NCBI GenBank assembly: GCA_949825065.1
Contig: OX463841.1
Coordinates: forward strand, 24,440,916 to 24,504,915
Direction: 5' to 3'
Length of the DNA: 64,000 nucleotides
Source: Odontocerum albicorne
Taxonomy: Eukaryota > Arthropoda > Insecta > Trichoptera > Odontoceridae
Shown piece by piece: positions 23,071 to 37,941 of this stretch. Within the stretch, counting starts at the first letter, position 1; the number at the start of each line of letters is the position of its first letter. The notes under the pieces are model-generated. The model had not been told where the DNA came from. It did not search any database and saw nothing but the letters and a program-made list of their open reading frames with translations. Position numbers and translations under genes: made by a program.

Positions 23071-23996
23071 TTCTTAATTGCGAATTAATGACACCTCTTC
23101 TCTCAACTGATAATCAGTGTAATCATCGTGTACCGTTCTGCCAGTACAAACGCTATACAACCCAAATTAAATGTAAATTTACTCTGTCCCCCGTATTGAG
23201 TGATTCCAAATTTATTTCCGTTTACAAATTGCCGAAAATGTTTTCTAACACCTTAATTAATACTGGATTAGACTGTAAACCTTTTAAGCCTCGTGTTTCA
23301 GGTGAGGCTTATTAGTTGATAGATCCTCTATCGAGCCTAAAGGGAGCGAGAGAGTGAGAAAACGAAAAACTTTTTGTTTTAGGCAAATTGTTAAGTTACC
23401 GATAATTTAAATTAGCTTTAAGTTTCTCCACTGGAGACTGAAATGTCTGTTGAAAAGCTGCCAGAGGTGAATTCGAAATTCTGAAAATTAATAAACTCTT
23501 ACAAGGAAACAATTATTTTAAAATGTTAAATCGGTGTTCGTCTGGTAATGACCTCCGCGGGCGCGTGTCCAACCATAAAACGTTTGCTGACTGCAAAGGC
23601 ATGTACATAATAAAATAGATCGTGAAAATTATTATTTTGTTGGGTTGATCTTAAAAACAGAATAAGTCGTAATTTGTGGACAACACATGTAGATATTTAT
23701 ATGACAAATGTAGTTTTTATTCATTAAGGCAATTGAATTTAGTAAGAGTGTTTTATTTTATATGGTGCAAGTATATATACGTTTAGAATCTAGGTCATAC
23801 TTCGTGATGATTTATCGTCTTCAATTTCACATACAGCCAAATACTTTTTTAAACTTGACTCTGAATCTTAAATTTATTGAGTTGAATTAAAAAAAAAGAC
23901 ACCAGTCACGTAAAATACTTCTAGTAACAATACTCACACGCGCTTGACGTGTACGTGTACGATTGTTATGGCAAACTGTGCGTTACTTATCTACAC

Positions 23997-24108
23997 CAAT
24001 GGCTCTTAACTCGAAAACTCAATTATTGGAGCCGAAGACAATATTGTTCCCCGGCCACACTTATCTACATGTCCATATCATAAATTCGAATATTTTGAGG
24101 GGTACCAC
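23997..24108 (+). mobile_element. hAT-like miniature element
   Basis: Starts caatggctcttaactcgaa and ends gaggggtaccac. The interior block gccgaagacaatattgttcc and ccggccacactt match the copy at 59412 (catcgaagacagtgatgtc, tggccacattct). Small relic with no coding content. Confidence 0.5.
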
Positions 24109-24109
24109 A

Positions 24110-26395
24110 GAATCAAGGAATCCATTGATTTATATTTAAATTTAATCCGTATCAAAAAAAAAATATTATCTTTAAACACTTTTACGTCAGTAAAATTTTA
24201 GATTTAAAATAATAAAAAAAAAACAACGAATATTTTTTAATCTTGATAATTCCAGCAATTTAGAATCATTAAGCAATTATTTTCATTGCCACTATCAAAT
24301 GTTGTTTCAAGAACAGTATTTTCATTAAATCAATGTTTACAATCGAGAAATTCTAAGAGACTTCTATCAAAATACTTCTGTGAGTAACCATGCTTTTTAG
24401 TGTATCTTATCAGTGAGGAGAATCATCATTGTTACAATGTAGGATAAGCATGTTCTGAGAAAGCACTTTACTGCTTCCCAGATCTTGTTCGTCTGCACTA
24501 GTACTAGAGGTAGCTTCCAGAACAGTGCAATTAACTCGTGTTGATTTATTGTTCTTAGAATAGTGTGTTGACTGCTTAACCCATCAAATGTCATTTCCTG
24601 CGCCGTGATTGAGATTGTCACATGTATATTTTGCTCAGAACCCGTTAATTCCTCAAGAATTCTGTCGTAAATTATTGAATTTAATGCCTCCCTCGTGGAA
24701 TTTTACTTGCTGTTAATATCTTATATGAGTTTCATGTATTTCTAGTATAAATTGATTTACAGAGAAAAGTCTTTTTACGTCTTCAATCAGATTCTACTTG
24801 TGCCTGAAAAATTCAAGTAAAAAAAATAATACATATTATTGAATGAACTTTCGCGGTTATTTATATGATGTTTGTCATTTAAGGTCTTTCGGAATCCATA
24901 ATACGTGTATGCGTTCCAATGTTTCCATGTATCGAAAACGTTTCACTTCTCACATTCAGAATTTGTGTGTTAAAACACGGTATAGACTTTTTAAAGCTAT
25001 GTGACAGTTAAATTATGAACTATTCTAAAAATAAAAATATTCAACGGCTTTATTTATATACTATTAATAACTCGTCAATAGTGATGGATGTAAAACAAAA
25101 ACTTATAATGTATTTTGAAGAAAAAAATTTAATTCAATGTGAAAGTTCCTTGATGACAACACTTTTGTATGGTAGCGCGTGGATTTTTTTCCAAAGAATG
25201 TTCCCTGATAAAAAGTGTTGGCTTACATAATTATATCATAAAGTGACAGTTGTCAAATAATATTGGGAAAATAAAGATTTTCTGAAACTTGTTTTGAATA
25301 TAGAATAATTTGGTAACCGGCGGACAAACGGCGAGAATTATATTGTGTATATAGTAATACTAGGTATTTAAAATTCGTTCAGTATAGTTTCGATCTATTC
25401 ATTTATCACGGGCCCACCGAGATTCAAATTTCGAATTACTTTCGGAGAGAATCGAAGTATTCCTCTCTCGCTCTCTTGTATTCAAAATTCAATTTTCGTA
25501 TTCTTTCTTTGCTGACAACCGTCGTACGGGTTTTTGCCTATTTATATTATGATGTTGATGACACTCATAAGTAAATAAATACATTATTTTTATAGAAATA
25601 TCAAACTTAAAATAATTTATTTAAAAAAATCTAACGATGAAACTTGATATCAACGCTTTAAGCTTATAATCAATTTATTTGACTTATCAATACCCTTAAT
25701 GGATTTTTTTTATTTAATCATTTTTTTAACTGTTCTGGAGAAAATAATTAACCATTTTGTATGTATATCAATTTGCAATAAATAAGCTCTTCCATTTTCT
25801 ACTTAAAATATACACCACAGCAAAACCTACGTAGACTACGATTGTCAGAAGTAAAATATTTTCAGATACTAAAATGAAAGCCTTCGAGGTTTTTCTGTTT
25901 ATAAAAATTAAAATACATTTCAAAAAGTGACGAATTACACAACAGCTCATCGTCCAGTGGAAATTTACTTAGTGTCAAATTTTCAAGAATGCTTTCTTAA
26001 GAGGGAGTTAGGGAGGTCGGCTTATTACAACTCAAGATATAGCCGAGATGAGATCTTTACATTTCCACTTTTTTATGAGAAGGTCACTTTTCGAGAATGA
26101 GACAGATTATATTCGCTTATGTTGTACAGGGCTAGAAAACTATTCAATACCGACAATGTTTTCTAAAGGTATACGAAATCCAAAGGCATTAAGTTGAATA
26201 TATTGTCACTTAACTTTAATTCATTATATATTTTTGCTATTTAATTCTATATTTGCAATACAATATTTTAGTCGTGCCACCTTTAAACCTGAAGAAAGAT
26301 AAATTGAATCACAGATGATTCGTGTTGTATAACATTTTCACCATTTATAACAAAATATTCTCCATATGAAAATTGCTAAATATAATATTTGCATA
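24110..26395. other. AT-rich non-coding DNA
   Basis: No gene found. A mixed-composition patch lies at 25380-25470 (ctctctcgctctcttg). Frames at 24397-24621 minus and 25015-25230 plus carry no recognisable motif. Confidence 0.5.
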
Positions 26396-26399
26396 CAAG

Positions 26400-26640
26400 A
26401 TTTGTAAGTTTACGACGAATTAAATCGTTGGATGTGCTTGACTTCTAGAAATGGATTTCCACGAAATAATGAAACCGTTTAATGACTTAAAGATAAGAAA
26501 CTTTAATTAGCCTCAAAATATGGAATTTGTTTATTTTTCAATAAATTAGCACAGTAATGTTATAAGTAAAGGTGTTTGGAAGTGAAGTGAAGGTGCTCGA
26601 CTTCACGGTCGTCATTTCATAACCCGCATCGAATCTTAAT
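26400..26640 (+). repeat. Diverged dispersed repeat, copy 2 (partner at 22690-22935)
   Basis: Same order of shared blocks as the partner, including ctagaaatggatttccac and atatggaatttgtttatttt. Local tandem wording at 26570-26615 (gtgtttggaagtgaagtgaaggtgctcgacttcacgg) includes a small inverted repeat. Confidence 0.6.
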
Positions 26641-26644
26641 CAAT

Positions 26645-27750
26645 GACCATAGAATATTTTGTGTTAAGTATTCAAGATAATAAGAATATTTACGACATAT
26701 GTCACATTTATTTTTTAGAAAACATATAATCGAAATACCTTCAAATTTTACGCCTTATTTTAGCATCCCTAGTTTCCAACTCCTGATGTAATACGATGGC
26801 AGAATTTGTTATTCGCCTGTCGTAACCCGCCCGGTGTAATTTGACGTTAACAGAGAGAAAACTCTCTTTGTTGAAGTTTGCGCTCGACTTTAATATTTTA
26901 TTATTTGGTGCTGGATGATTGTGCGCTCCTTCCGTACACAAACCATGTTCGGTCTCTCCCGACAGCGTTTAGCCACTTTTGACGTATTTCCACAATTTGC
27001 ATATTACGCGAGCCGAAGACATTAAAATGAAAATTTCTTCCACGCTTTTATTGCTCCTCTCATCCGAGATTTCCACAAAAACAACAATGTGATTCGTGAT
27101 GCCACTTTCGATTTATTATATTGAATATTTAAAAGCTTTTCAGGGGTTGTTTTCTTAGCTTTTAATTTGTTTGTTACATGAGATGAATCTTTTCGCTATT
27201 TAGAAGTCTTCAAATAAAATTTCTTTGAATTAAAATTATTTCTTTATTTTCTTGAGAGAAGATAAAAAAATCAACAATAAAATTTACCAAAAAAAAGTAT
27301 AATGTATATTTTAAATTTAAGTTACATTATTTTCACATTTAAAGTTAAGTTATTCGGGAATTTTTTGCTGGAAAGTAGTTTCATCCAATCAACCAGTTTT
27401 TGTTTCTAAATTATTATCGTAAATTAATATATTATTAGAGTAAAAGTAACAAATATTAAAAAAAAAATCAATCTCAAAAAAGGAAAAAAATAAAGGAATT
27501 GTATAGGCGTTAGAGAAGAAGGATATTATGAGATAAAAGATGTTTTTTTTTTGTTTTTTTTTTAATAAACATAATGATGAAGCCTATCTGATTGAGCTGG
27601 AAAGATCGTTCCAAAATCGAGTTGAGTAAACTACCAAAACTGCAGCATTGGTAGTATACTAAACATGAACACGTTTACAGAGAATAAATAATCAAAATGA
27701 ATATTATACGTACTCGGACAGCACTATACGTACAGCGTTTAAGCATTAAG
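26645..27750. other. AT-rich non-coding DNA
   Basis: No gene found. Several A/T tracts, including a nearly pure T segment at 27540-27562. The frame 26741-26941 minus has no recognised motif. Confidence 0.5.
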
Positions 27751-29700
<1,950 letters not shown>

Positions 29701-29712
29701 GTATAGCAAAAT

Positions 29713-29776
29713 AATTGAACTCACAACCTCCGAGTCGGAAGACAGGTTTCTTAGCAGCTAGTCCAAGGAGATCGTC
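29713..29776 (-). repeat. SINE head fragment (family A)
   Basis: Complement of a tRNA-like head: tgaactcacaacctccgag, cggaagacaggtttcttagc and agctagtccaaggaga. First of four fragments in a 700-bp cluster. Confidence 0.6.
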
Positions 29777-29894
29777 CTTACCCCAAAATGATTGAGTTCA
29801 CGTATTTTTCTACTGTCTAATATGGGTCGATCATAAAAGCGATCACCTATTACACTAGTATATTAGTATTTACTGAACAAATGTTATATTATAT

Positions 29895-30030
29895 TACATT
29901 TTTGTTATAAACAGTACTACCTGGTGGAGTTTTTGCCATACGGCAATCGCTTCCAACCAACCAGAAAGATGTTAAAGTGGCCTTAAATGAAACTAGACTG
30001 GAACCTTTTTAAATATTTATTCAGTTCCAA
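29895..30030 (-). repeat. SINE body fragment (family A)
   Basis: Tail and body without a recognisable head: cagtactacctggtggagtt, caaccaaccagaaagatgtt, ccttaaatgaaactagactg and gaacctttttaaatatttat. Conserved-box positions agree with the full-length copies. Confidence 0.75.
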
Positions 30031-30146
30031 AGGTAATTAATAACACTTACTATTTTAGAAATGTGCATTTTCTATTCGCAGACTGTCATCTTGTGAATAT
30101 TCTAAAAAAGATTAAATAGGGAAGTGTGTCGACCATTACTAGAGAT

Positions 30147-30290
30147 ATACTGTATTAAAAAAATATTTTCCAATCAACCAGAAAGATGTCAACGAGACCT
30201 TGAGGGAACTTCAGACTAAACCCCTTTATTAAAAACTAATACCAATGGAAAACGAACCCGCAACTCTCGGGTTGGCTGAACTTAAGTGAA
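30147..30290 (-). repeat. SINE copy (family A), partial
   Basis: Body caatcaaccagaaagatgtc, gagaccttgagggaacttc, then taccaatggaaaacgaaccc and gcaactctcgggttgg. The outer part of the tRNA-like head is lost and replaced by unrelated sequence at about 30285. Confidence 0.75.
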
Positions 30291-30311
30291 AACCTGAATA
30301 GTCATTTTTTT

Positions 30312-30392
30312 AAATAAATTTTGGTACTAATAAGAATCGAACCTACAATTCCCGAATTGGAAGGCGGGTATTTTATCAATTAGATACCGTAT
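30312..30392 (-). repeat. SINE head fragment (family A)
   Basis: Head only: ttggtactaataagaatcga, acctacaattcccgaattgg, aaggcgggtattttatcaa and ttagataccg. Next to the previous copy in the same orientation, so this is a tandem-like cluster of insertions or rearranged copies. Confidence 0.65.
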
Positions 30393-31149
30393 ATTCACAA
30401 CGACCTAAGTATTAATTTTTTTCAAAGTTGAAAAGATCCTTTTTTAAATTACCAAACCCATAAATTTCCTTACTTTTACCATTTAATCATACAATAATAT
30501 TTTTTTTGCCTTTTCAAAAAGTATTTTTTGAGTTTCATGCATTTTAAATGAACATTCGTGTACTATTTTTAATGGAGCTTAACATAGACAACTTGAACTT
30601 TTCAAAAACTGAGTAAAGCTATTATTTTTAGTCCTTCAAAAGATAATTTTAAATCTATATTTAACCAAGTGTTAAAGTGCTTGAATTTGACATTCAATAT
30701 TGAAGAGATAAAGATTCTCTTCTTAACAAAAAAAAACTTCTAGCGAGAACATCACATAGATTATTCTCTTTGTCAAAACATATTTATCAGTCTGATATTT
30801 TACAATAAACTTTAATGGCTGCTCGCTTTCCACAATATAAATTATGACCGCTGACGTGGAAATAAATAATCTCGTCCAACCTTATAAAACACCCACAAAA
30901 TGTCAGATATTCAGACAAAGAAATAAATCCTAACGTTTATTTTATGTTAAATAAAATGCACAGATTGTAGGCAAAGCTGACATTGTTATAAATATAACAC
31001 AAATGATTCGGAATTGACCATAAAACTTGCGAAAATATTCGATGATGCCAAATTCATGTCATAATTTCGACTAAATGATAGCGTTATACGCAAACAACCA
31101 TTTGTTTGACTGGTGACAAATAAATAAAAAGAAAACAAGGACTAAAAAT

Positions 31150-31345
31150 AAAACATTCGCTTTTCTTTTGTTTGTTTTAAGTTATGTATTTTGTGGTCAC
31201 AAATACCACATTCAAAATCTTGCTTTTCTCTTGTTTGTTTTATGTTATGTATGTTGTTGTCACAAATACCACATTCAAAATCATGCTTTTCTCTTATTTG
31301 TTTTAAGTTATGTGTTTTGTGGTCACAAACATCACATTCAAAATC
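31150..31345 (-). repeat. 63-bp minisatellite (3 units) encoding CxxC peptides
   Basis: Three units of 63 bp. Read on the minus strand the unit encodes F-E-C-x-x-C-D-x-x-x-H-N-x-K-Q-x-x-E-K-x-D (21 residues), open over 31142-31366 with no internal stop. C-x2-C plus a histidine recalls a degenerate C2H2 zinc finger, but the second zinc-binding pair is incomplete and the period is shorter than the usual 28 residues. A zinc-finger gene fragment or a chance coding frame in a minisatellite are both possible. Confidence 0.6.
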
Positions 31346-31384
31346 TTGGCAAAAAAAATAATTCAAGTGAAATATCTCAAAACT

Positions 31385-31640
31385 GTATGTTTACCTAATC
31401 AACTAACATATTCATACATACTATTTTGCCATGTATCTTTTGAGGTAGGCAGAGACGACAAATCTCCACGCCTTGCTCTCCTTACACACAGCTCTCGCCT
31501 TATCTAACCCATTAATTTCGTCATACACACTTTCTTGATTCTAATTTGTCCTCAGTCAAAGTTTCTTCAAATATCTCCCTTCATTCTTTCTTCGGTCTAG
31601 TCTTTCCTCGCGCACTATCCATTCTAGTAAAATACATTTG
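31385..31640 (-). mobile_element. Non-LTR retrotransposon 3' relic (family shared with 42700)
   Basis: On the minus strand: SARGKTRPKKE, then degenerate text with KLMG, and CKESKAW-like sequence followed by gatttgtcgtctctgcctac and agatacatggc. The last blocks match 42935-42985 (gatttgtcctttgcctactc, gagacatggcg) on the plus strand. Stops and frameshifts interrupt it. Confidence 0.5.
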
Positions 31641-31649
31641 TTTTTTTTT

Positions 31650-33640
31650 TGGTTTTCGCAGATCTTTTTTCTCAGTGTGGCTAAAACATCTCAAGATTTT
31701 TTTTATAATTCGAATTATGACTAATGATTTTATATTTACATTAATAACTTTTCTGAAAAACACTATACCTACATAATTAAACAAAATGTTCGATTATTTC
31801 AAAAGAACATAATACATGCCTATGTTATTTGATTTTGTTGAACTCGAAATTATTGGCTATTTACGTTATCTTAATTGCAAAATATTTATTGAATTTTTAA
31901 TATGTAAAATCGATTTTTCAATAGAAATTCTCTGGATTTTGATTTTCAATAAAATTTTAATTTCTTTTTCATTTTCGATTATTACCTTCATGCTACCTAT
32001 AAATTTATGCGTGCCTATAAATTTAAAAAATAATAATAACCACAAAACAAATATACATATATTAGTGAAATGATATTGTTTCAGAAAATGAAAGATTTTA
32101 ACTAAATAATGTACAAAATCCACAATAAATCTTATTATATTACATTTGTCCACGTAACATGAACACCAAACATATTTTCAAAAATTTCCTTAGCCTACAT
32201 GATCCGAGATCAAAATCCTTGAATGAAAGCTGATAGACACGATCCCAATAACAAATACAATTTTCCAGCACGAGCAAATATACCTACTACATTTCGTCGG
32301 TTTTCTGACACAAATTGGTACGAGCAAAATTTTCAAAAATTATTTTTTTTGTTGATAATCAACAAATTGTCAGAATGGTTATTTCTGGTAAAAAATCAGA
32401 ATTGATATTTTAACTGGATAAACTAATTTCACACAGTCAAAAAATATAAGGACCGAGATGCATATATTTTAGCTACCAATTTTTACCAGAAACCCGACGG
32501 TTTATTGATTCCATTCACGAACGAAAACGAATAGAATTGACGCTATCAAAAATATGTACTCGTATATTGTATGGAATATAGCATCATGTCTAGTGGACAT
32601 AAGTTTTATGCTGTAAATAGAGCTTAAACATTTAACTTATTTGCGTACATTATGATCGCTAGTTATCATCTTTGGAAAATAAATTTCCTTTATTTAATTT
32701 TATAAAAAATAAAATTAATCATTATAGCTTTTAAAATTTGCTTTGTACCAATCACATCATTCTTTGCAACTAGTTTTATTAACTTTTTTTATTTAAATAA
32801 AGTAAAAGGCTTAGCGCAATTAATATTCAGTGAAATCAGAAAGTGTTTCTGTTTTGTACAACTTGAGCAAAACGATTTTTATATAGCAATAAAGCGTACT
32901 AATACTATTGTAATAAGCTCCGCCAACAAAATGTGAAAAAGGTTAAATGCAACGTTGGCGAAACTAAACAAAACAGTCGCTAAGATACCTCCTTCACCCC
33001 AGCTCTTCTCTCCGAAGCACCCCACCCCCGCCCTGACCCACCCTTGCTACGGCTGGAAAAAGGGGATGATGTTATCCGAATAGATTCTTTCTAACGATGC
33101 TCAAATCATCAAGTTGCACAGATAAATAAAAATATATATTTAGAAAAATGAGTCAATTTACGGTACAATACAAATAATAAAAAAAAGTATTCTGAATGGT
33201 ACCGACAAAAAATATATGAGTACAAATCAAAAACGCTACATGTTTTAACAATAATTTGTTATCGGGGTCGTTAAATATATTCCGAAAGGTTTATACTAAC
33301 TTAACGGAACTTAAGTCTTTATTTAACTTAACGGATAATAGTTTTGTACTAACATAACAAATACATATTGTATTTTCAGACTATTAAACGTACATTTATT
33401 ATTTATAGGCTTTCATCAGATGAATATCTTGAGTATAATGAATAAAAATATTAAAATTTGAAGTATTTTAAACATTTGCTAGAGGCAGGAGAGTATTACA
33501 AATTTCCTCACGATTTTCTAAATAAACCCCCGTAGACTTATCATCCCGCATCAGTATTTGATTGTTTAAGTATTGAAATCTGATCAAATATAAAATGCGA
33601 AATTGTTTATGCAAATGATTTGTCAGATATAATAAACAGA
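31650..33640. other. AT-rich non-coding DNA
   Basis: No gene. A C-rich patch at 32985-33065 (caccccacccccgccctg) is the only compositional break. Open frames at 31816-32073 plus and 31866-32153 minus overlap one another and are AT-driven. Confidence 0.5.
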
Positions 33641-33643
33641 ATA

Positions 33644-34000
33644 AGCTGAACTCGAACCAACAACCTCTATTTTCATGGCAGCTGATTTACCAATTAAGTC
33701 ACCGGATTATATCCCTATTCCTTCAATCTTCGTCTATAACAACCCTAGGCTGCTTACTTCCTTATTCTGATACTTCTACATTTTTAATTGATAATTTATT
33801 CTGAGATAATATATTAAGGGATTCAGCCTGCGGAATATATTATCAATTAAAAATAATGAATAATGTACGTATCAGAATAAGAACGTAATCGGCCAAGAGT
33901 TGTTATAAAGGAAGATTTAAGGGGTAGGGATATGATACGGTGACTTGATTAGTAAAGCGGCTGTCATGAAAATAGAGGTTGCAGGTTCGAGTTCAGCCCG
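33644..34000. repeat. Large imperfect palindrome with tRNA-like outer ends
   Basis: Left arm 33644-33801 and right arm 33833-34000 are inverted copies, about 80-85% alike by eye, around a loop of about 31 bases. The outer parts are tRNA-like heads facing each other. On the right: ggtgacttgattagtaaagc, then aaaatagaggttgcaggttc and gagttcagc. On the left the same on the minus strand. The inner parts are also mirrored (ttcttattctgatac, ttttaattgataat), so this is an inverted duplication of a longer unit, not two independent SINE insertions. Confidence 0.8.
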
Positions 34001-34239
34001 TATCCTTTCTCTTCACGTTTTTCTTTAACGATACCTATTTTTTATTTATTATTATTTCATATCTAACATATTAACCAAAAAGCACGATGTGTGCTAAGAT
34101 ATAAAATTGAGATATTTATTTTAGATGTAGGTCTACAAAAAATTATTTAATAACGCTTATTAGATCATTTTTGTAAAAGCAAAAGCTCTGAACTCACGAA
34201 AGAAATTTCATTACGAAACAGCGGAAAACAAGATATCAT

Positions 34240-34400
34240 CAACACCATTACCCTACGTCCCTATTGGATTAAACAGAGATAATAGATCTCCACATCATTA
34301 TTTCCTAGTCACCGAACATATTTCTCTTCTACCACGTCAATTTACCTCGTCATGTATACTCTCCTATTATATAGGCTTTTCCCTATTTCCTTTTTCAGAA
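34240..34400 (-). mobile_element. Possible non-LTR 3' relic
   Basis: On the minus strand gtggagatctattatctctg and ccaatagggacgtagggtaa resemble the shared 3' segment of the relics at 31385, 39840 and 42700. Short and diverged, so weakly supported. Confidence 0.25.
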
Positions 34401-37005
34401 CTTTATTAATTTGGAAATGTCACAATTTTTTTTGTTCCCGATCTTCTCGTTCCTTCTATACTCGTCATATAGATTAGTAGCTGAATCATGTAACTTGTCG
34501 TTTTTTCATTTTACGCACTATAGCTTCTCTCAATCCACATTCTTTTCAAATATTATTTTTCTAACATACTACGCAACGCACTTATTTATTAAAATGATAT
34601 AAAACAGTGTTTTTGAGTTATAAAATGAATTATCGTTTAATTTATAACCTTTTATTTTATAGCCTTTTATTATTCTTGCGATACCAGAAGCAATAAAATC
34701 AAAATGATCTTAATTGTATGTTATAATTTTAACTGTGTCTTGATCACGGTTTAAGCGTTATGTTAAAGCAGCTTAACGTTCTGTTACGTTCCGTAACGTT
34801 TTGTTACGCGCTGTAACTTTATGGTTGACACCAGCAGTTTGCCGAGATGAAAGTTCAACCCAAAAAGATTATAATATAATTTATGTTCGCGCCAAACCGG
34901 GGAGGAAATGTTTATTTTGCATTTTTTTGCAATTCAACTTTTTAACGTGAATGTCTTTGAAGATTTTCCCCTCTAACGTTTTGAAACTCTCTCGGTTATG
35001 TCGCTCGCTCTTGTCATTTTTGTTATTTTTGTCTCATTACAAAAAACGATATCGGCGTTTAAGAATGTTTTGAAAAATATAAGAATATTTAGAGAAATAA
35101 TAAATGTACATGGTAAGCAAAACCATATCTCATTTTCGTAGTAGATGTTTGAAAAGTAAGGGAAAATATTTCTACTGGTCATTTTTCTAATGATAGCTAG
35201 TGTACTCGTACGTAACCAAAAGTAAATAAATATTCGTTATAATTAGTTATGCACTATGTTATTTCCTTTGCACACTTTATAGCCTTACTGAAAATTTGCC
35301 ATTTGTATTTTTTTGCAACAAACAAGATTGTTTTTTTTTACTTTTATAACTTCGTTTAATTTCTTAAGACGAACGTTTCGACTTATACAGTCATTGTCAA
35401 GTGATTGAAAAATAGGGAGGATTCTTTATTTATAGATTCAGCTAAAAACTAGTTTTACTAAGAGTGCTAAACTTCCTAAGCAATTTGAGGATTTTTTCCC
35501 TTCAGATAAGTAAATATTTGTAAATGTGACAGATTATTCTTGAAAAAATAACAGAAAGTACAAAGTGTACCTACTGTGCCCATAGTATGTATGTATACTT
35601 GTATTACGTAGAGTTGATCACGCTACTAATCCGAAACGATCATAATGAGTCATAAATTATAGTTAAATATATCTTGTATAAGAAAATAAATCTTGTATAA
35701 GAAAATAGATCTTGTGTCAGTTATTCTGATTCTTTAAGATAAATAAAGATGGAGTCGTAGATAAAAGTCGTGGTTTAAATTAAATAAAAAAATAGAACCA
35801 GAAATATGATAACATTATTTAAACTGAAATGAAGAATCATATTAAGACTATTAGTTTTGGGTACCATATAGAATCATACTAGTACAATACATAAGACCCT
35901 GGGTGTAAAACATAAGTTCAATTAACTAAACCACAGAGAAAGATTAATATTCAGTCATTTTTCATCGTAACTTTGTAAAATAAATATAAAAACTGATACT
36001 GAACCATTTAACTTCACCAATTCAAACATGTTTAAATTTTGTTGTAGTTAATTCATATATTTGTTTTTATATGTATGTTCTTATAAAAGTATTGTTTTAT
36101 TATTACGTAAGATTTAAAAAAATATGAGTATCAATGAGTAAGTCACTTTTAAGTTTACCTTGAAAAACCCTCATATTTTACTAATATACCTGCGATGAAA
36201 ACTGTTTTTTTATGTTTCTTTACCAAGAATATACTTAAGGTATATAAGGTGTACATTTTTCTAACCTTTATTTAATATTCAAGCAAATAAAGGTCACGAA
36301 AATAATAAAAAATACCCAACACTACACTACTAAACAAGTTATCAAAAATATCCATTTATCCATAAACAAAAGAAAAAACATTTAAAATATGTCAATGCTA
36401 TAAAGAAACAAGTGTTAACAAATTTAATTGCAAATTCCACACGATTTTCCTTCTTTGAAATATCAGAATAAAAAGACTTCACAGAGATGCTACTGATGAT
36501 AGATTTGTTCAAAGCAACCAAAGCCGACAGCAATACCACTCTACTAATAATGTAGCAAGACTGGCTGTTCGAGGGACACGCCTGGAGTATCACGGAATGA
36601 AGACGTACTGCGTCTCACAGCTGCAACCATAGAAGAAGCATAAAAGAAAATATATGCCGATTTGAATGACTTGAGCAGCAAAAAATAAACGCTGCATAAA
36701 AATAATTTAAGCATATCTTACAAAAATAGGAGGATTTTCTAAACAAATGTTTCAAAAGACCTGAAAAATGTATACGAGTATGAAGAACGAGTTACTTTTC
36801 TGTCCGTGTAGTGAGACTCGAAAGTCAGATAATAATTAATTCACTTAGATATACGATAATATTTCCATAATTTTATTATACATACAAGTAGTAAATAGGA
36901 AAAAGAAAATAGTTTTAGTATTTTTCATTTAAATGATTTTATTGAGAAACAGCAACGTGAGTGTTCATGGATAATACCATTTTTCTCTTCATTCGATAAC
37001 ACCAC
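34400..37005. other. AT-rich non-coding DNA
   Basis: No gene seen. Around 34770-34815 a short run of related words (aacgttctgttacg, aacgttttgttacg) forms a local repeat. At 35368-35405, gacgaacgtttcgacttat with cagtcattgtcaag resembles a common retroelement end motif. Confidence 0.45.
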
Positions 37006-37009
37006 CGGA

Positions 37010-37212
37010 CGACTTTTGTGGCCTAGTTGATAAAACGCAAGTCTACCAGTTGCGGGTTTGATTCCCGTTGGTGCCTATTTTTTTTAAAAGATTTCCAGTC
37101 TGAATTTCACTTAAGGTCTTGTTAACACCTTTCTGGTTGGTAGAAAAAGATCGTCACATAGTAATACACCTGCTGGGTTCTACTGTATACAACAAAAATG
37201 TAATTAAATAAT
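37010..37212 (+). repeat. tRNA-derived SINE copy (family A), full length
   Basis: Plus-strand copy and the easiest to read. A box region tggcctagttgataaaacgc, B box gcgggtttgattcccgttgg, ttggtgcc and T tract. Then ttccagtctgaatttcactt, aaggtcttgttaacaccttt and ctggttggtagaaaaagatc. The tail is gggttctactgtatacaaca. Total about 200 bp. Confidence 0.88.
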
Positions 37213-37941
37213 ACCGCTCACAAAACAGCTTCAATAGTTGAGGTTCCCTAAAAGGCCAGAGATTAAGATATGCCTAATGATATTTAGAGATTTAAATGGA
37301 CTGATGATGTATTATTTGACGAAATTGAGGGATTGCCCTCCGGGAGTCAAAGGACACTGAGACCGTCTCAGTCTCTGGGCACAAGCCTCCTTACTAAAAC
37401 ACATCAAATAAATATACTTTAAAATCTTGCTTGTAACTTTTTCTTGAGTGTCATAAAGATAAGAATATTGAATTCTTCAAGAGACTTCTTATGATTTCAC
37501 GATAATTTTTAAAGATGTTATAATGAATCAGATGTGCCCGTAGGTCACTAAATGGTGCAATATAATTAATTTATTAATTGTTTGTCAGAATAATGAAGAA
37601 AATAAACTGTAACAGTTAATAAATTTCTCTGTTTTACATTTTTAGCATAGGTGTTGTAAAAAATCACTTTACAAAATAAATTCAACAGTTTATTTGTAAG
37701 TAAATAAATACTTTATAACATGCTCAGCCAATTTATTTCAGATAAACTTGTTGATAAATTTGAGAGAACATTCCCCGCAGTATGTGCTAAAACTATTCGT
37801 ATATAATACCAATATTTTGAGATCGTCTACCAATTATCGTGCCGACGCACATATAAAGTCTATCCAAACTGAAATGCTGAATTGAATTTGAGTCCGCCAT
37901 TTGCAAAAACGCCAAGCACTCTCGGAATTTTATTGCAAACA

